From contig CAZJDX010000007.1 in the NCBI GenBank assembly GCA_964544885.1, positions 54,698 through 118,697 of the forward strand: 64,000 bases of DNA. The letters run 5' to 3'. Position 1 is the first letter of the stretch, and the number at the start of each line of letters is the position of its first letter. The notes beneath the pieces were generated by a model that was not told the origin of the DNA, did no database searches, and saw only the letters and a program-made list of their open reading frames with translations. Of this stretch, positions 27,042 through 35,114 are shown piece by piece. Both the position numbers and the translations under genes were made by a program. The DNA comes from QQVM01 sp964544885 (GTDB lineage Bacteria; Bacteroidota; Bacteroidia; AKYH767-A; 2013-40CM-41-45).

Positions 27042-28895
27042 TTAATTATTACGATTGAGAATCTCCGTTATTTTGGAATAGATCTCCTCTGCTGTGAATG
27101 GAAGTCCCTGGATCTTATTGAGCGCCTGTGCAGGAATGAGGTATTTATCCCGGATCATTTTGATAAGCTGCCCGTTGTTCATTTCAGGTATCAGGACATG
27201 GTCAAATCCGTAGAGCAATTCTCCCAGGTTTTTAGGAAATGGTTTAATATACCTTACCTGTGCATGAGAAACATCCATACCTGCGGCTCTTGCCTTCAGC
27301 ACCGCACTCTTGATGGCTCCGAAAGTAGAACCCCAACCAAGTATCAGTAACTTGCCTTTATTTGAACCCACTTCAGGCACAATATCCGGGATGATATCCG
27401 CTACTTTTTCCACTTTCGCTTCGCGCATATGCACCATGAACTCATGGTTCGCCGGCTCATAGCTGATATTACCTGTTTCATGTTGCTTCTCTATACCGCC
27501 AATCCGGTGCTCAAGTCCCTTTGTTCCAGGGATAGCCCATGGACGGGCAAGCATTTCATCCCGTTTATAAGGAAGAAATTTCCCATCGCCATCAGGTTTA
27601 CGGGCGAACTGTACTTTAATGGGGGCCAGTTCGGAGGAAGAAGGGAACTGCCATGGCTCAGCGCCGTTCGCGATATATCCATCGGTGAGTAACATCACCG
27701 GAGTCATGGAACTCACCGCGATCCTGCAGGCTTCATAGGTCATCGTGAAACAATCGGCCGGGGTGGCGGCGGCGAGTACCGGCATTGGCGCCTCACCATT
27801 ACGGCCATATACTGCCTGAAGCAGATCGCTCTGTTCTGTTTTGGTAGGTAAACCGGTAGAGGGTCCGCCCCTTTGCACATTGACAATCACAAGTGGAAGT
27901 TCCAGCATGATAGCGAGACCCATTGCTTCCGTTTTCAAGGCGATACCGGGTCCAGAGGATGCGGTCACACCGAGTGACCCTCCGAAACTGGCGCCGATAG
28001 CGGAACAGATCGCGGCGATTTCATCCTCCGCCTGAAAAGTTTTTACTCCAAAATTTTTATGTCTTGACAACTCATGTAAGATGTCAGAGGCGGGAGTGAT
28101 TGGATAGGTTCCATAGAAAAGAGCGAGTCCTGATTTCTGGCTTGCCGCGATGAGACCAAGCGCGACAGCCTGGTTACCCATGATATTCCTGTAGGTGCCT
28201 GCGGGTAATTTCGCGGGCGCAATGGTATAACGGGTGGTGAATTCTTCGCTGGTATCGCCGTAATTATAACCGGCTTTGAGTACATCGAGGTTCGCTTTCA
28301 GTATATCCGGTTTCTTGCCGAATTTCTCATTGAGAAATTTTTCAGTGTGCTCCATCGACCTGTTATACATCCAGTACAGAAATCCGAGAACGAACATATT
28401 CTTGGCTCGATCGATTTCCTTCACACCCAAACCGCTTTCGGTCAGTGCCGCCCTTGTCATTTTGGTCACATCCATCCTTATGACACGGTAGTTAGTGAGC
28501 GAGCCGTCCTCGAGAGGATTCTTGCTTTCTTCGATACCGGCAAGTCTCAGGTTCTTTGGATCAAAACCGTCAATGTTTGCAATGATGGTACCCCCTTTCC
28601 GGAGATTCCGGAGATTGGCTTTCAGTGCGGCGGCATTCATAACCACCAATACATCGCAATAGTCACCGGGAGTAAAAATTTCCACGCTCCCAAAATGCAA
28701 TTGGTAGCCGGAAACTCCGGCCAGGGTTCCCTGCGGGGCCCTGATCTCCGCCGGGAAATCAGGAAAGGTGCTTAAGTCGTTGCCGAAGAGTGCAGCGGTA
28801 TTTGTAAACTGAGTACCGGTAAGCTGCATACCGTCGCCCGAATCACCGGCGAACTTGATGATCACCTGTTCGAGCAATTCATTCTGACGTTCCAT
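27042..28895 (-). CDS. korA: 2-oxoacid:ferredoxin oxidoreductase, alpha subunit (gamma-alpha fusion)
   Basis: This is the large subunit (617 residues) of the same complex. The gamma domain comes first (about 1-190; KFAGDSGDGMQLTG at 14-27, and FPDFPAEIRAPQGT), fused to the alpha domain (about 230-615), which has the substrate-recognition motif YPITPAS (264-270) and FQAEDEIAAI. This gamma-alpha order and the two-gene layout are standard in Bacteroidota. The complex feeds low-potential electrons to ferredoxin and serves as the TCA-cycle step in many members. A good -7 element lies upstream. Confidence 0.93.
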   Translation of the reverse strand: MERQNELLEQVIIKFAGDSGDGMQLTGTQFTNTAALFGNDLSTFPDFPAEIRAPQGTLAGVSGYQLHFGSVEIFTPGDYCDVLVVMNAAALKANLRNLRKGGTIIANIDGFDPKNLRLAGIEESKNPLEDGSLTNYRVIRMDVTKMTRAALTESGLGVKEIDRAKNMFVLGFLYWMYNRSMEHTEKFLNEKFGKKPDILKANLDVLKAGYNYGDTSEEFTTRYTIAPAKLPAGTYRNIMGNQAVALGLIAASQKSGLALFYGTYPITPASDILHELSRHKNFGVKTFQAEDEIAAICSAIGASFGGSLGVTASSGPGIALKTEAMGLAIMLELPLVIVNVQRGGPSTGLPTKTEQSDLLQAVYGRNGEAPMPVLAAATPADCFTMTYEACRIAVSSMTPVMLLTDGYIANGAEPWQFPSSSELAPIKVQFARKPDGDGKFLPYKRDEMLARPWAIPGTKGLEHRIGGIEKQHETGNISYEPANHEFMVHMREAKVEKVADIIPDIVPEVGSNKGKLLILGWGSTFGAIKSAVLKARAAGMDVSHAQVRYIKPFPKNLGELLYGFDHVLIPEMNNGQLIKMIRDKYLIPAQALNKIQGLPFTAEEIYSKITEILNRNN

Positions 28896-28925
28896 GGAAG
28901 GAAATTTTCTGCTTTAAAATGTGCG

Positions 28926-28933
28926 CAAAGATA
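28926..28933 (-). promoter_or_regulatory. -7 element (TATCTTTG) for korAB
   Basis: A perfect minus-strand TAnnTTTG match about 31 bases before the korA start. No clear TTG at the -33 distance. Confidence 0.5.
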
Positions 28934-29239
28934 AGGAATTTACCTGCCTGAATTGGGGTCAAGCACAGGAAAAAAGGCCGACCTGTCAACGGAAGTATCC
29001 GCGAAGTGGTATACCTCCCGGTTCGTGGTATAGGCTCTGATAATCAGAGCTTATTATGCGGATTTTAAGGAATTATTGAAAATAAATACCTTTTAATCCA
29101 GGCCATGAACCCCTTTACTGAATACGAACATCCCTGAAGAGACAGGATAGCCTTTTCCCGGTATTTCCGGATGAAGTATTTGGAAAAACCCTCAGGATAT
29201 CTGTTGCGGGACAGTAAGGAGGGTAAATTACTTCTCCTG
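28934..29239. other. Intergenic stretch between korA and ppx
   Basis: No gene, RNA or IS is visible here. The single notable element is a 17-bp palindrome at 29034-29050. An imperfect GACAG...CTGTC inverted repeat spans the ppx 3' end near 29210-29250 but has no T-run. Confidence 0.5.
29034..29050. repeat. 17-bp perfect palindrome
   Basis: GCTCTGAT-A-ATCAGAGC has 8-bp perfect arms around one base. It lies about 100 bases upstream of the korA -7 element and about 190 bases beyond the ppx stop. It could bind a dimeric regulator; no T-run follows on either strand. Confidence 0.5.
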
Positions 29240-30124
29240 TCACCGCTTTACCATGCTTTGTTCATATAAATGATGTATGATTCCGTCAGCAAGACCTATC
29301 TGAGGTACAAAAATCTTTTGAATCCCGGCTGAACGCATAACGGTCATGAAAATTTTTACAGCCGGTACGATCACATCCGCACGGTCAGGATTAAAGCCCC
29401 AGCGCTCGATCCTCTCCTCAACACTCAGCGGCTTCATCTCCGTATAAAGGTTTTTCAGGTCCACGATTAACAAGGGCTTGTCCTTGCGGCCTATCATCTT
29501 GTGGATCTTGTTGATATTCCCGCCGGAACCAATGGCAGAAATCTGTTCGAATCCCTGGCTAATCTCTTTAACCCAGCTTTTCATCTCCTCCCAACTGTCC
29601 ATACTTACTCTTCCCTGTAACCAGCGAATGGTACCTATACTGAAGGACTTGCTGTTTTTCAATTTGCCTTTATCAAAAAGTGTGATCTCAGTGCTGCCTC
29701 CGCCCACATCTATGTACAGATAAGCTCTGTCATGATTCAATCTCTCTTCAGCATGATTATTATAGATCAGTTCAGCTTCAGTTTTCCCGTCAATGATTTC
29801 GATTTTCAATCCTGCCTCTTTCAGCGAACGCTTTGCCAGCTCCTCTCCATTGTCCGCTTCCCGCAGGGATGCCGTGGCACAGGCCTTATAACTTACAGGA
29901 TCAAAGACCTCTATTAGCAGCTTGAAGGCTTGCATAGTCTTGATGAAGTCATTGCACTTTTTTGCCGATATCTTTCCCGTACTGAAAACATCTATACCAA
30001 GTCGCAGAGGAATCCTGATCAGTTCCGCTTTGTGAAAGTATACCTGACCATGTTCTTCGGTTACATTGCACAAAAGCAGGCGGACAGCGTTCGAACCAAT
30101 ATCAACGGATGCATAGCGGGACAT
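29240..30124 (-). CDS. ppx: Exopolyphosphatase, Ppx/GppA family
   Basis: This ASKHA-fold phosphatase (294 residues) hydrolyses inorganic polyphosphate from the chain end or removes a phosphate from pppGpp. Phosphate-binding loops are ASVDIGSNAVRLL (about 5-17) and YIDVGGGSTEITLF (near 135-148). SIGTIRWLQGR and GSGGNINKI are also family sequences. It has only the two core Ppx/GppA domains and lacks the C-terminal HD domain of E. coli Ppx. It is 99 bases after ppk1 on the same strand, which favours a polyphosphate role. Confidence 0.9.
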   Translation of the reverse strand: MSRYASVDIGSNAVRLLLCNVTEEHGQVYFHKAELIRIPLRLGIDVFSTGKISAKKCNDFIKTMQAFKLLIEVFDPVSYKACATASLREADNGEELAKRSLKEAGLKIEIIDGKTEAELIYNNHAEERLNHDRAYLYIDVGGGSTEITLFDKGKLKNSKSFSIGTIRWLQGRVSMDSWEEMKSWVKEISQGFEQISAIGSGGNINKIHKMIGRKDKPLLIVDLKNLYTEMKPLSVEERIERWGFNPDRADVIVPAVKIFMTVMRSAGIQKIFVPQIGLADGIIHHLYEQSMVKR

Positions 30125-30223
30125 GATCAGACAAATTAATAGATGATATGTCCGCCTATCACCAGATCAAATGAAAACTTATGCACAAGATTCCAGACAC
30201 AGAGAGGAAGGTGTTTCGTCTTG

Positions 30224-32308
30224 TTAACGGTGTTCGGTGAGCTTTAGCCTGTGCAGTCCCTTGACCCATTGAGCGATCTTCACTTGTGAACGGAAGGGCA
30301 TAACCGTTTCATCTTTGGCAACATACTGATTATCCTGAAGCGAATTTTGTAACCTTGCCTTTACAGTATCCCTGAGTTGCAAACTCAGGTAATGGAGAAT
30401 TTCATCCTGCAATTCAGCGGAATAAACCGGCACGCTCACTTCCGACCGGTTATCAAGATTCCTGTACATCCAGTCGGCAGAAGAAAGAAAAACCTTGCGT
30501 TGTCCTGCATTACAGAAAACAAAAATCCTGCTGTGCTCAAGAAACTGATCGACAATACTGATAGCCCGGATGTTTTCACTCTGACCTTTTATTCCGGGAA
30601 CGAGCGAACAGATTCCGCGTATGATGAGATCTATTTTCACTCCTGCTGATGAAGCCTCGTAAAGCCAGGAAATCATTTCAGTATCCACAAGGCTGTTCAT
30701 CTTCAGAATCATCCACGCAGGTTTCCCTTTTTGCGCCTGTTCGATCTCCTTCCGGATTGCATGCACGAATTTCCTTCTTGTATTGAATGGCGAAACGATC
30801 AGATGCTTATACTGGCCGGTTTTAAAATTATTTTTATAAAAATTAAAAAGGGTATCGATATCGTTCGTGATTCTTTTATCTGAAGTGAGCAGGGAATGAT
30901 CTCCGTAGATCCTCGCAGTGTTTTCGTTGAAATTACCGGTTCCGATATGCGCGTAGTGAATATTCTTTTTCCCTTCCTTTCTGGTGATGATGAATAATTT
31001 ACTGTGAACTTTCAGGCCGGGAACGCCAAAAATCACCTCAGCGCCTTCTTCCTGCAACTTATTAGCGTAAAAAATATTTGACTCCTCATCGAAGCGCGCC
31101 TGTATCTCCACAATCGCGATCACCTTTTTCCCGTTCCTGATAGCATTGACCAATGCATTTACAATACTGCTGTTCTTCGCCAGCCTGTACAAGGTGATCC
31201 TGATCGTATGTACATCCGGATCAATGGAAGCTTCCCGCAAAATATCCAGACAATGATGGAAAGAATGAAATGGATAATGAAGCAAAATATCCTTTTCCTT
31301 AATTATGCGGAACAGACTGCCTCTCCTGTCAAGCAATGGATGACCAACAGGCCTGACCGGCGGATAGACAAGTTCTTTTCTTCCTGCTTTCGGGAAATTA
31401 ATAAAGTCCATAAAATTATGGTACCTGCCTCCGGGGACAAGATACTCATCCGACTTGAACTTCATTTTCTTCAGGATATAATTCAACAGATGTGCCGGTA
31501 TCTTCTCATCATAAACAAGTCTCACTGGCAGTCCTTTCTTCCTTTGCTTGACGCTCTTGGAAATTTTCTCCATAAGACTTTTTGAAACATCGATATCAAT
31601 ATCGAGTTCGGCATCCCTGGTGAGTTTAATAGTGTATGCCTCAAACCTGTAATCCGGAAAAATGGAAAAGACTTCATTGAGACAAAAGCGGATTATATCA
31701 TCCAGCAGAATGATATACCTCTTTTCATGCAATTGCGGTAACAGGAGAAACCTGGACAAAACATCTGTCGGGATTTCAATGAGCGCGTACTTTGACTTTA
31801 GTCTGGGAATCTGAGGACTGAGGTGAACTGCAAGGTACAGTGTCTTGTCCTTAAGGTAAGGAAACTTAGGAAGTGAGTCGAGCATGATGGGAACCAGGAA
31901 AGGATAAACCTTTTCGTGAAAGAACCTGCGGACAAAGACTCCCTGATCAGGACTGAGCTGATTTTCATTGATGATTGAAATATTCTCCGAATCCAGTTCC
32001 GCCAATATTCCTTCATAAATCTTTTCAAACTTTTTTTGTTGCCTGATCACAATTTTCTGGATTGTTTCAAGTAGTTTCCCCGGATCTTCACCCACCAACT
32101 CCTTCCCCTTTTTGCCGAGCGTTTGCATACGGTGGATGGTTGCCACGCGCACACGAAAAAACTCATCCCGGTTATTGGAAAAAATTCCTAAGAAGCGGAC
32201 ACGTTCGAGCAGAGGAACCGAAGGATCCTGAGCTTCCTGGAGAACACGCGCATTGAATAAAAGCCAGCTAATATCCCGGTTGACAAACGGGTATTTCTTA
32301 CTTCCCAT
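30224..32308 (-). CDS. ppk1: Polyphosphate kinase 1
   Basis: This membrane-associated enzyme makes polyphosphate from ATP through a phosphohistidine intermediate. Its 694 residues match the E. coli enzyme. The N-terminal domain begins FVNRDISWLLFNARVLQEA. The catalytic phospholipase-D-like core includes ITLYRLAKNSSIVNAL, then KVHSKL with H435 (the position of the phosphorylated histidine in E. coli) and YAHIGTGNFNENTARIYGD. It starts 13 bases after the H1-like gene and precedes ppx, so synthesis and breakdown genes are co-transcribed. Confidence 0.97.
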   Translation of the reverse strand: MGSKKYPFVNRDISWLLFNARVLQEAQDPSVPLLERVRFLGIFSNNRDEFFRVRVATIHRMQTLGKKGKELVGEDPGKLLETIQKIVIRQQKKFEKIYEGILAELDSENISIINENQLSPDQGVFVRRFFHEKVYPFLVPIMLDSLPKFPYLKDKTLYLAVHLSPQIPRLKSKYALIEIPTDVLSRFLLLPQLHEKRYIILLDDIIRFCLNEVFSIFPDYRFEAYTIKLTRDAELDIDIDVSKSLMEKISKSVKQRKKGLPVRLVYDEKIPAHLLNYILKKMKFKSDEYLVPGGRYHNFMDFINFPKAGRKELVYPPVRPVGHPLLDRRGSLFRIIKEKDILLHYPFHSFHHCLDILREASIDPDVHTIRITLYRLAKNSSIVNALVNAIRNGKKVIAIVEIQARFDEESNIFYANKLQEEGAEVIFGVPGLKVHSKLFIITRKEGKKNIHYAHIGTGNFNENTARIYGDHSLLTSDKRITNDIDTLFNFYKNNFKTGQYKHLIVSPFNTRRKFVHAIRKEIEQAQKGKPAWMILKMNSLVDTEMISWLYEASSAGVKIDLIIRGICSLVPGIKGQSENIRAISIVDQFLEHSRIFVFCNAGQRKVFLSSADWMYRNLDNRSEVSVPVYSAELQDEILHYLSLQLRDTVKARLQNSLQDNQYVAKDETVMPFRSQVKIAQWVKGLHRLKLTEHR

Positions 32309-32321
32309 AAACCAAGAACAA

Positions 32322-32606
32322 TTACCGGAGCTTTTTCTTCAGTGCCTTGCCCTTGCGGACAACAACCTTTCTGACTTTGGATGCATCTTTCTTCAACACG
32401 CGGACTTTCTTTCTTGCCGCTTTTTCAAAAGCCTTCTCCCCGGCTTTGACCTTTTTTGAAATTTTTCTGGCAAGCCGGCTGCTTTGCTCACGGATGGTGG
32501 CCGTCAGTGTTTTCGCAACAGAAGGATGACGTTTGTTTACAGCATTGCTGATCAGCGTAGAAAGCTCTGACTCCATTTTTTTTCGAAACTCTTTCAAAGT
32601 GTTCAT
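32322..32606 (-). CDS. Lysine-rich histone H1-like protein
   Basis: This is a small basic protein (94 residues) with 22 lysines and about 10 arginines. The N-terminal half is an ordinary amphipathic helix (MESELSTLISNAV). The C-terminal half (about 45-94) is a lysine/arginine-rich tail (KAARKKVRVLKKD, VVRKGKALKKKLR) resembling eukaryotic H1 tails and bacterial H1-like proteins. It may bind DNA or other polyanions. Its placement 13 bases before ppk1 suggests polyphosphate as the partner; this is inference. The assignment to a named family is loose, but the open frame, position and composition support a real gene. Confidence 0.7.
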   Translation of the reverse strand: MNTLKEFRKKMESELSTLISNAVNKRHPSVAKTLTATIREQSSRLARKISKKVKAGEKAFEKAARKKVRVLKKDASKVRKVVVRKGKALKKKLR

Positions 32607-32713
32607 AGGAATTTTTTATTAATTCTGAATGTTTGGATAAGTAGAGTAATATTTGTCAATAATTTATCTTGAGGAAGTATTACATAAAGTTTAATACAGA
32701 TGTAACATTGTAT

Positions 32714-33214
32714 TCACACCGCGCTCTCTCTGGAAGGCTTGAGTAAACCTTTACACAATCCTGATCCAAAAGTTATCTCATTCCAATTGCTCCCGCTGAA
32801 TTCTACAATCCCGATATTACAGGTTGACATCTCTTCTTCATGTGTTGAACCCAGAAGATTGTACACCCTTGAAATGTCCGGATTGTGGGCGAACAGGAAC
32901 AATTCATTATGACGGTCATCCTGTGAACGGATCGTCTCCAGGTATTCATCCGGACTTGTTTCATAAAGCTTTGTGATGATCTGAATGCAATCCTGGTCAA
33001 AGAGTCCTGTCCGTGAGAAGATCAATGCAGTTGATAAAGCCCTGATCGCGGGACTGCTCAGGAAAATACCCGGCCTGATGTTTTGCCGGAACAAAAATGA
33101 ACCCATTGCATGTGCGTCTCTGTAACCCCGTTCATTCAACGGCCTGTCAATGTCAGGTAATGAAGGATGAGACCAACTTGACTTTGCATGGCGTACAAGA
33201 AATACTCTTTTCAT
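32714..33214 (-). CDS. SixA-like histidine phosphatase
   Basis: This is a histidine-phosphatase-superfamily protein of 166 residues. The RHG-type motif VRHAKSSW (R8-H9) holds the catalytic histidine, and SSPAIRALSTA and LFAHNPDISRVYNLL follow, as in SixA. SixA dephosphorylates phosphohistidine proteins, but other members act on small phosphate esters, so the substrate is open. The frame is open nine codons upstream to 33241; the family start MKRVFLVRHAK at 33214 is preferred. It precedes the H1-like, ppk1 and ppx genes on the same strand, 107 bases upstream. Confidence 0.88.
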   Translation of the reverse strand: MKRVFLVRHAKSSWSHPSLPDIDRPLNERGYRDAHAMGSFLFRQNIRPGIFLSSPAIRALSTALIFSRTGLFDQDCIQIITKLYETSPDEYLETIRSQDDRHNELFLFAHNPDISRVYNLLGSTHEEEMSTCNIGIVEFSGSNWNEITFGSGLCKGLLKPSRESAV

Positions 33215-33415
33215 TAATATTTGTCTTCTGATCACCTTCAATGTTCTTCATTCATCAGGCTGAACCGATTTAAAATTGATTTAGCCTGCGCTTAACATGC
33301 GAAGTACAGATCTGATCTAACTTCGCTGTGAAATAAAGCAGCATTACCTGCAATACAATCACTTTTCATAAAGTTAATGATACTAAGGCGGATTAGAAAA
33401 TAAAATCACAAATAA
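33215..33415. other. Intergenic stretch right of the SixA-like gene
   Basis: AT-rich non-coding DNA between the divergent SixA-like gene and the small open frame at 33416. I see no clear promoter, RNA or repeat in it. Confidence 0.4.
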
Positions 33416-33583
33416 ATGAAAAATGCTGTCGGACTAGAACTTACAGAATTATACGCCCCAGAGATCCCAAAAAGACCTCAGGGAAAATCAAATTTCAACT
33501 TCCAAAGGAAAAAAGCTTTCGGAGAAAGACTGAATCGGCTCAAATCAATACTTCCGCAGCGACGGATCCGGATGAAACAATAA
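33416..33583 (+). CDS. Small open reading frame, 55 residues, function unknown
   Basis: A possible small gene starting ATGAAAAATGCT and ending in TAA. The product is basic (many Lys and Arg in the second half: FQRKKAFGERL, LPQRRIRMKQ) and has no recognisable domain, signal peptide or membrane segment. It lies 48 bases before the Uma2-like gene, in the same direction. The only support is the open frame and position, so it may be chance. Confidence 0.25.
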   Translation: MKNAVGLELTELYAPEIPKRPQGKSNFNFQRKKAFGERLNRLKSILPQRRIRMKQ

Positions 33584-33631
33584 AAGCTGACACATGTCAT
33601 ATTAATTTCAAAACAATCATCATCTTTAAAA

Positions 33632-34099
33632 ATGAAAACCGAAAACAGTACATGGGAATCACCGGACGCCGGACTGAGAAAATTTTTATCCCGGGAGATC
33701 ACCTACCGTCTTCACCGGGCCTTAGACCCCAAAGTATTTGATGTGGTAATGGAAGGCCAACTGGATTGTTTTGGGAATGGTTCGGATCCGGCAGATGTCG
33801 TAGTTTATAAAAGGGGGGAAAAATTCAAACCCTGCCTGGCAATAGAAATCTGTACGGAGGATCAACTGATTGATGTTACCAAAGCCGCAAAGCGGACAAA
33901 GTCGAAATACGGGATCGATGACTTCCTGATTTTTCATGCTGGTAAAAACCACTGGTACACACTTACTGACCAACTGGAACCAGGCATTTCATCACATGTC
34001 GGATTTCTGAATTTAGAATTGAACCGTATCATTCCGGAATTATTAACCTGGTACTTGAAAAATCACAACCACCCTTTGCCAAGTATATCCCGCGTGTGA
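33632..34099 (+). CDS. Uma2/PD-(D/E)XK-like small protein, function unknown
   Basis: This is a 155-residue soluble protein. PADVVVYKRG (D55), then CLAIEICTED (E72) and DVTKAAKRTKSKYGIDDFL (D81, K84) recall the order of acidic, acidic and lysine residues plus the following KY-GI--F pattern of the Uma2 branch of PD-(D/E)XK nucleases. This is a fold-level resemblance that I judged by eye, so nuclease activity is not claimed. The last 37 bases overlap the end of the convergent hemB gene. Confidence 0.5.
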   Translation: MKTENSTWESPDAGLRKFLSREITYRLHRALDPKVFDVVMEGQLDCFGNGSDPADVVVYKRGEKFKPCLAIEICTEDQLIDVTKAAKRTKSKYGIDDFLIFHAGKNHWYTLTDQLEPGISSHVGFLNLELNRIIPELLTWYLKNHNHPLPSISRV

Positions 34100-35031
34100 T
34101 AGGAAATGATTATTCCTGCTCCCGCACGTTTGAAGGCGAACATATTTTCCATGACAATCTTTTCCTCATCGATAAATCCGGAATGTGCAGCCATCTTAAC
34201 CATGGTATATTCTGCAGAAACATTGTAGCAAGCTACCGGTAAATGAGTATTCTCCCTGACCCTTGAAATAATATCAAGATAGGCCAGTGCAGGCTTGACC
34301 ATGATGATGTCAGCACCTTCTTCTTCATCAAGTTTCGCCTCTCGCAGCGCTTCATTCGGATTTCTGAAATCCATCTGATAGGATTTGCGGTCACCTTGAC
34401 CGGGTGCCGAATCTGCCGCTTCACGAAAGGGTCCGTAATAGGCGCTTGCAAATTTGGTTGCATAGGACATGATGGACGTGTTTTCAAATCCATGTTCATC
34501 AAGTTTCTTGCGGATGGCAGCAACTCTTCCATCCATCATATCGCTTGGCGCAACCATGTCAGCTCCGGCTGATGCATGTAAAAGCGCCATGTCAGAAAGC
34601 ACTTCGAGGGATGGATCATTCAACACAATATCATTTTTCAGCAAACCGCAATGTCCGTGATCCGTATAGGCGCACAGGCATACATCAGTGATAATAAAGA
34701 GATCTTTTCCGAAACGATTCTTTAATTCTCTCACCGCTCTGCCAATGATACTTTCAGATTCAGACGCGGAACGCGCATCGGGTGATTTTTTCTCACCGAC
34801 ACCAAAAAGTAAAACCTTATTTATGCCTGACTTCAGTCCGTTATCAATATCTGTTATAAGTGTGTCTGTTGAAAACCGGCTGATACCGGGCATTGCCTCA
34901 ACAGGTTGTACCACATTTTTTCCCGGCACTACAAAATAGGGATAGATGAACATGTCCCCTGACAACTGTGTTTCGGCGACCATTTCCCTTATGAGAGGAC
35001 TCTTTCTTAACCTGCGAGGACGATGTATCAT
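34063..35031 (-). CDS. hemB: Delta-aminolevulinic acid dehydratase (porphobilinogen synthase)
   Basis: This enzyme condenses two 5-aminolevulinate molecules into porphobilinogen, the second dedicated step of haem synthesis. The zinc-type site CLCAYTDHGHC has cysteines 118, 120 and 128. The Schiff-base lysines are in SYATKFASAYYGPF (K193) and IIMVKPALAYLD (K246). At 322 residues it has normal length. It is the last gene of hemA-hemCD-hemB and overlaps the convergent Uma2-like gene by 37 bases. Confidence 0.97.
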   Translation of the reverse strand: MIHRPRRLRKSPLIREMVAETQLSGDMFIYPYFVVPGKNVVQPVEAMPGISRFSTDTLITDIDNGLKSGINKVLLFGVGEKKSPDARSASESESIIGRAVRELKNRFGKDLFIITDVCLCAYTDHGHCGLLKNDIVLNDPSLEVLSDMALLHASAGADMVAPSDMMDGRVAAIRKKLDEHGFENTSIMSYATKFASAYYGPFREAADSAPGQGDRKSYQMDFRNPNEALREAKLDEEEGADIIMVKPALAYLDIISRVRENTHLPVACYNVSAEYTMVKMAAHSGFIDEEKIVMENMFAFKRAGAGIIISYHTRDILGKGWL

Positions 35032-35114
35032 TTTAGACTTTAATTTAGTTGGAGATAATCTTACTGTTTGAGATTTTCTGACGGGAACTTTGAATGAATC
35101 CTGTCTTTGGATTC

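Noticed and set aside
28998..29050. tRNA-like fragments (GGTTCG and AGTGGTATA) upstream of korA
   Set aside because: The D-loop-like and T-loop-like pieces are too close together and no acceptor stem forms.
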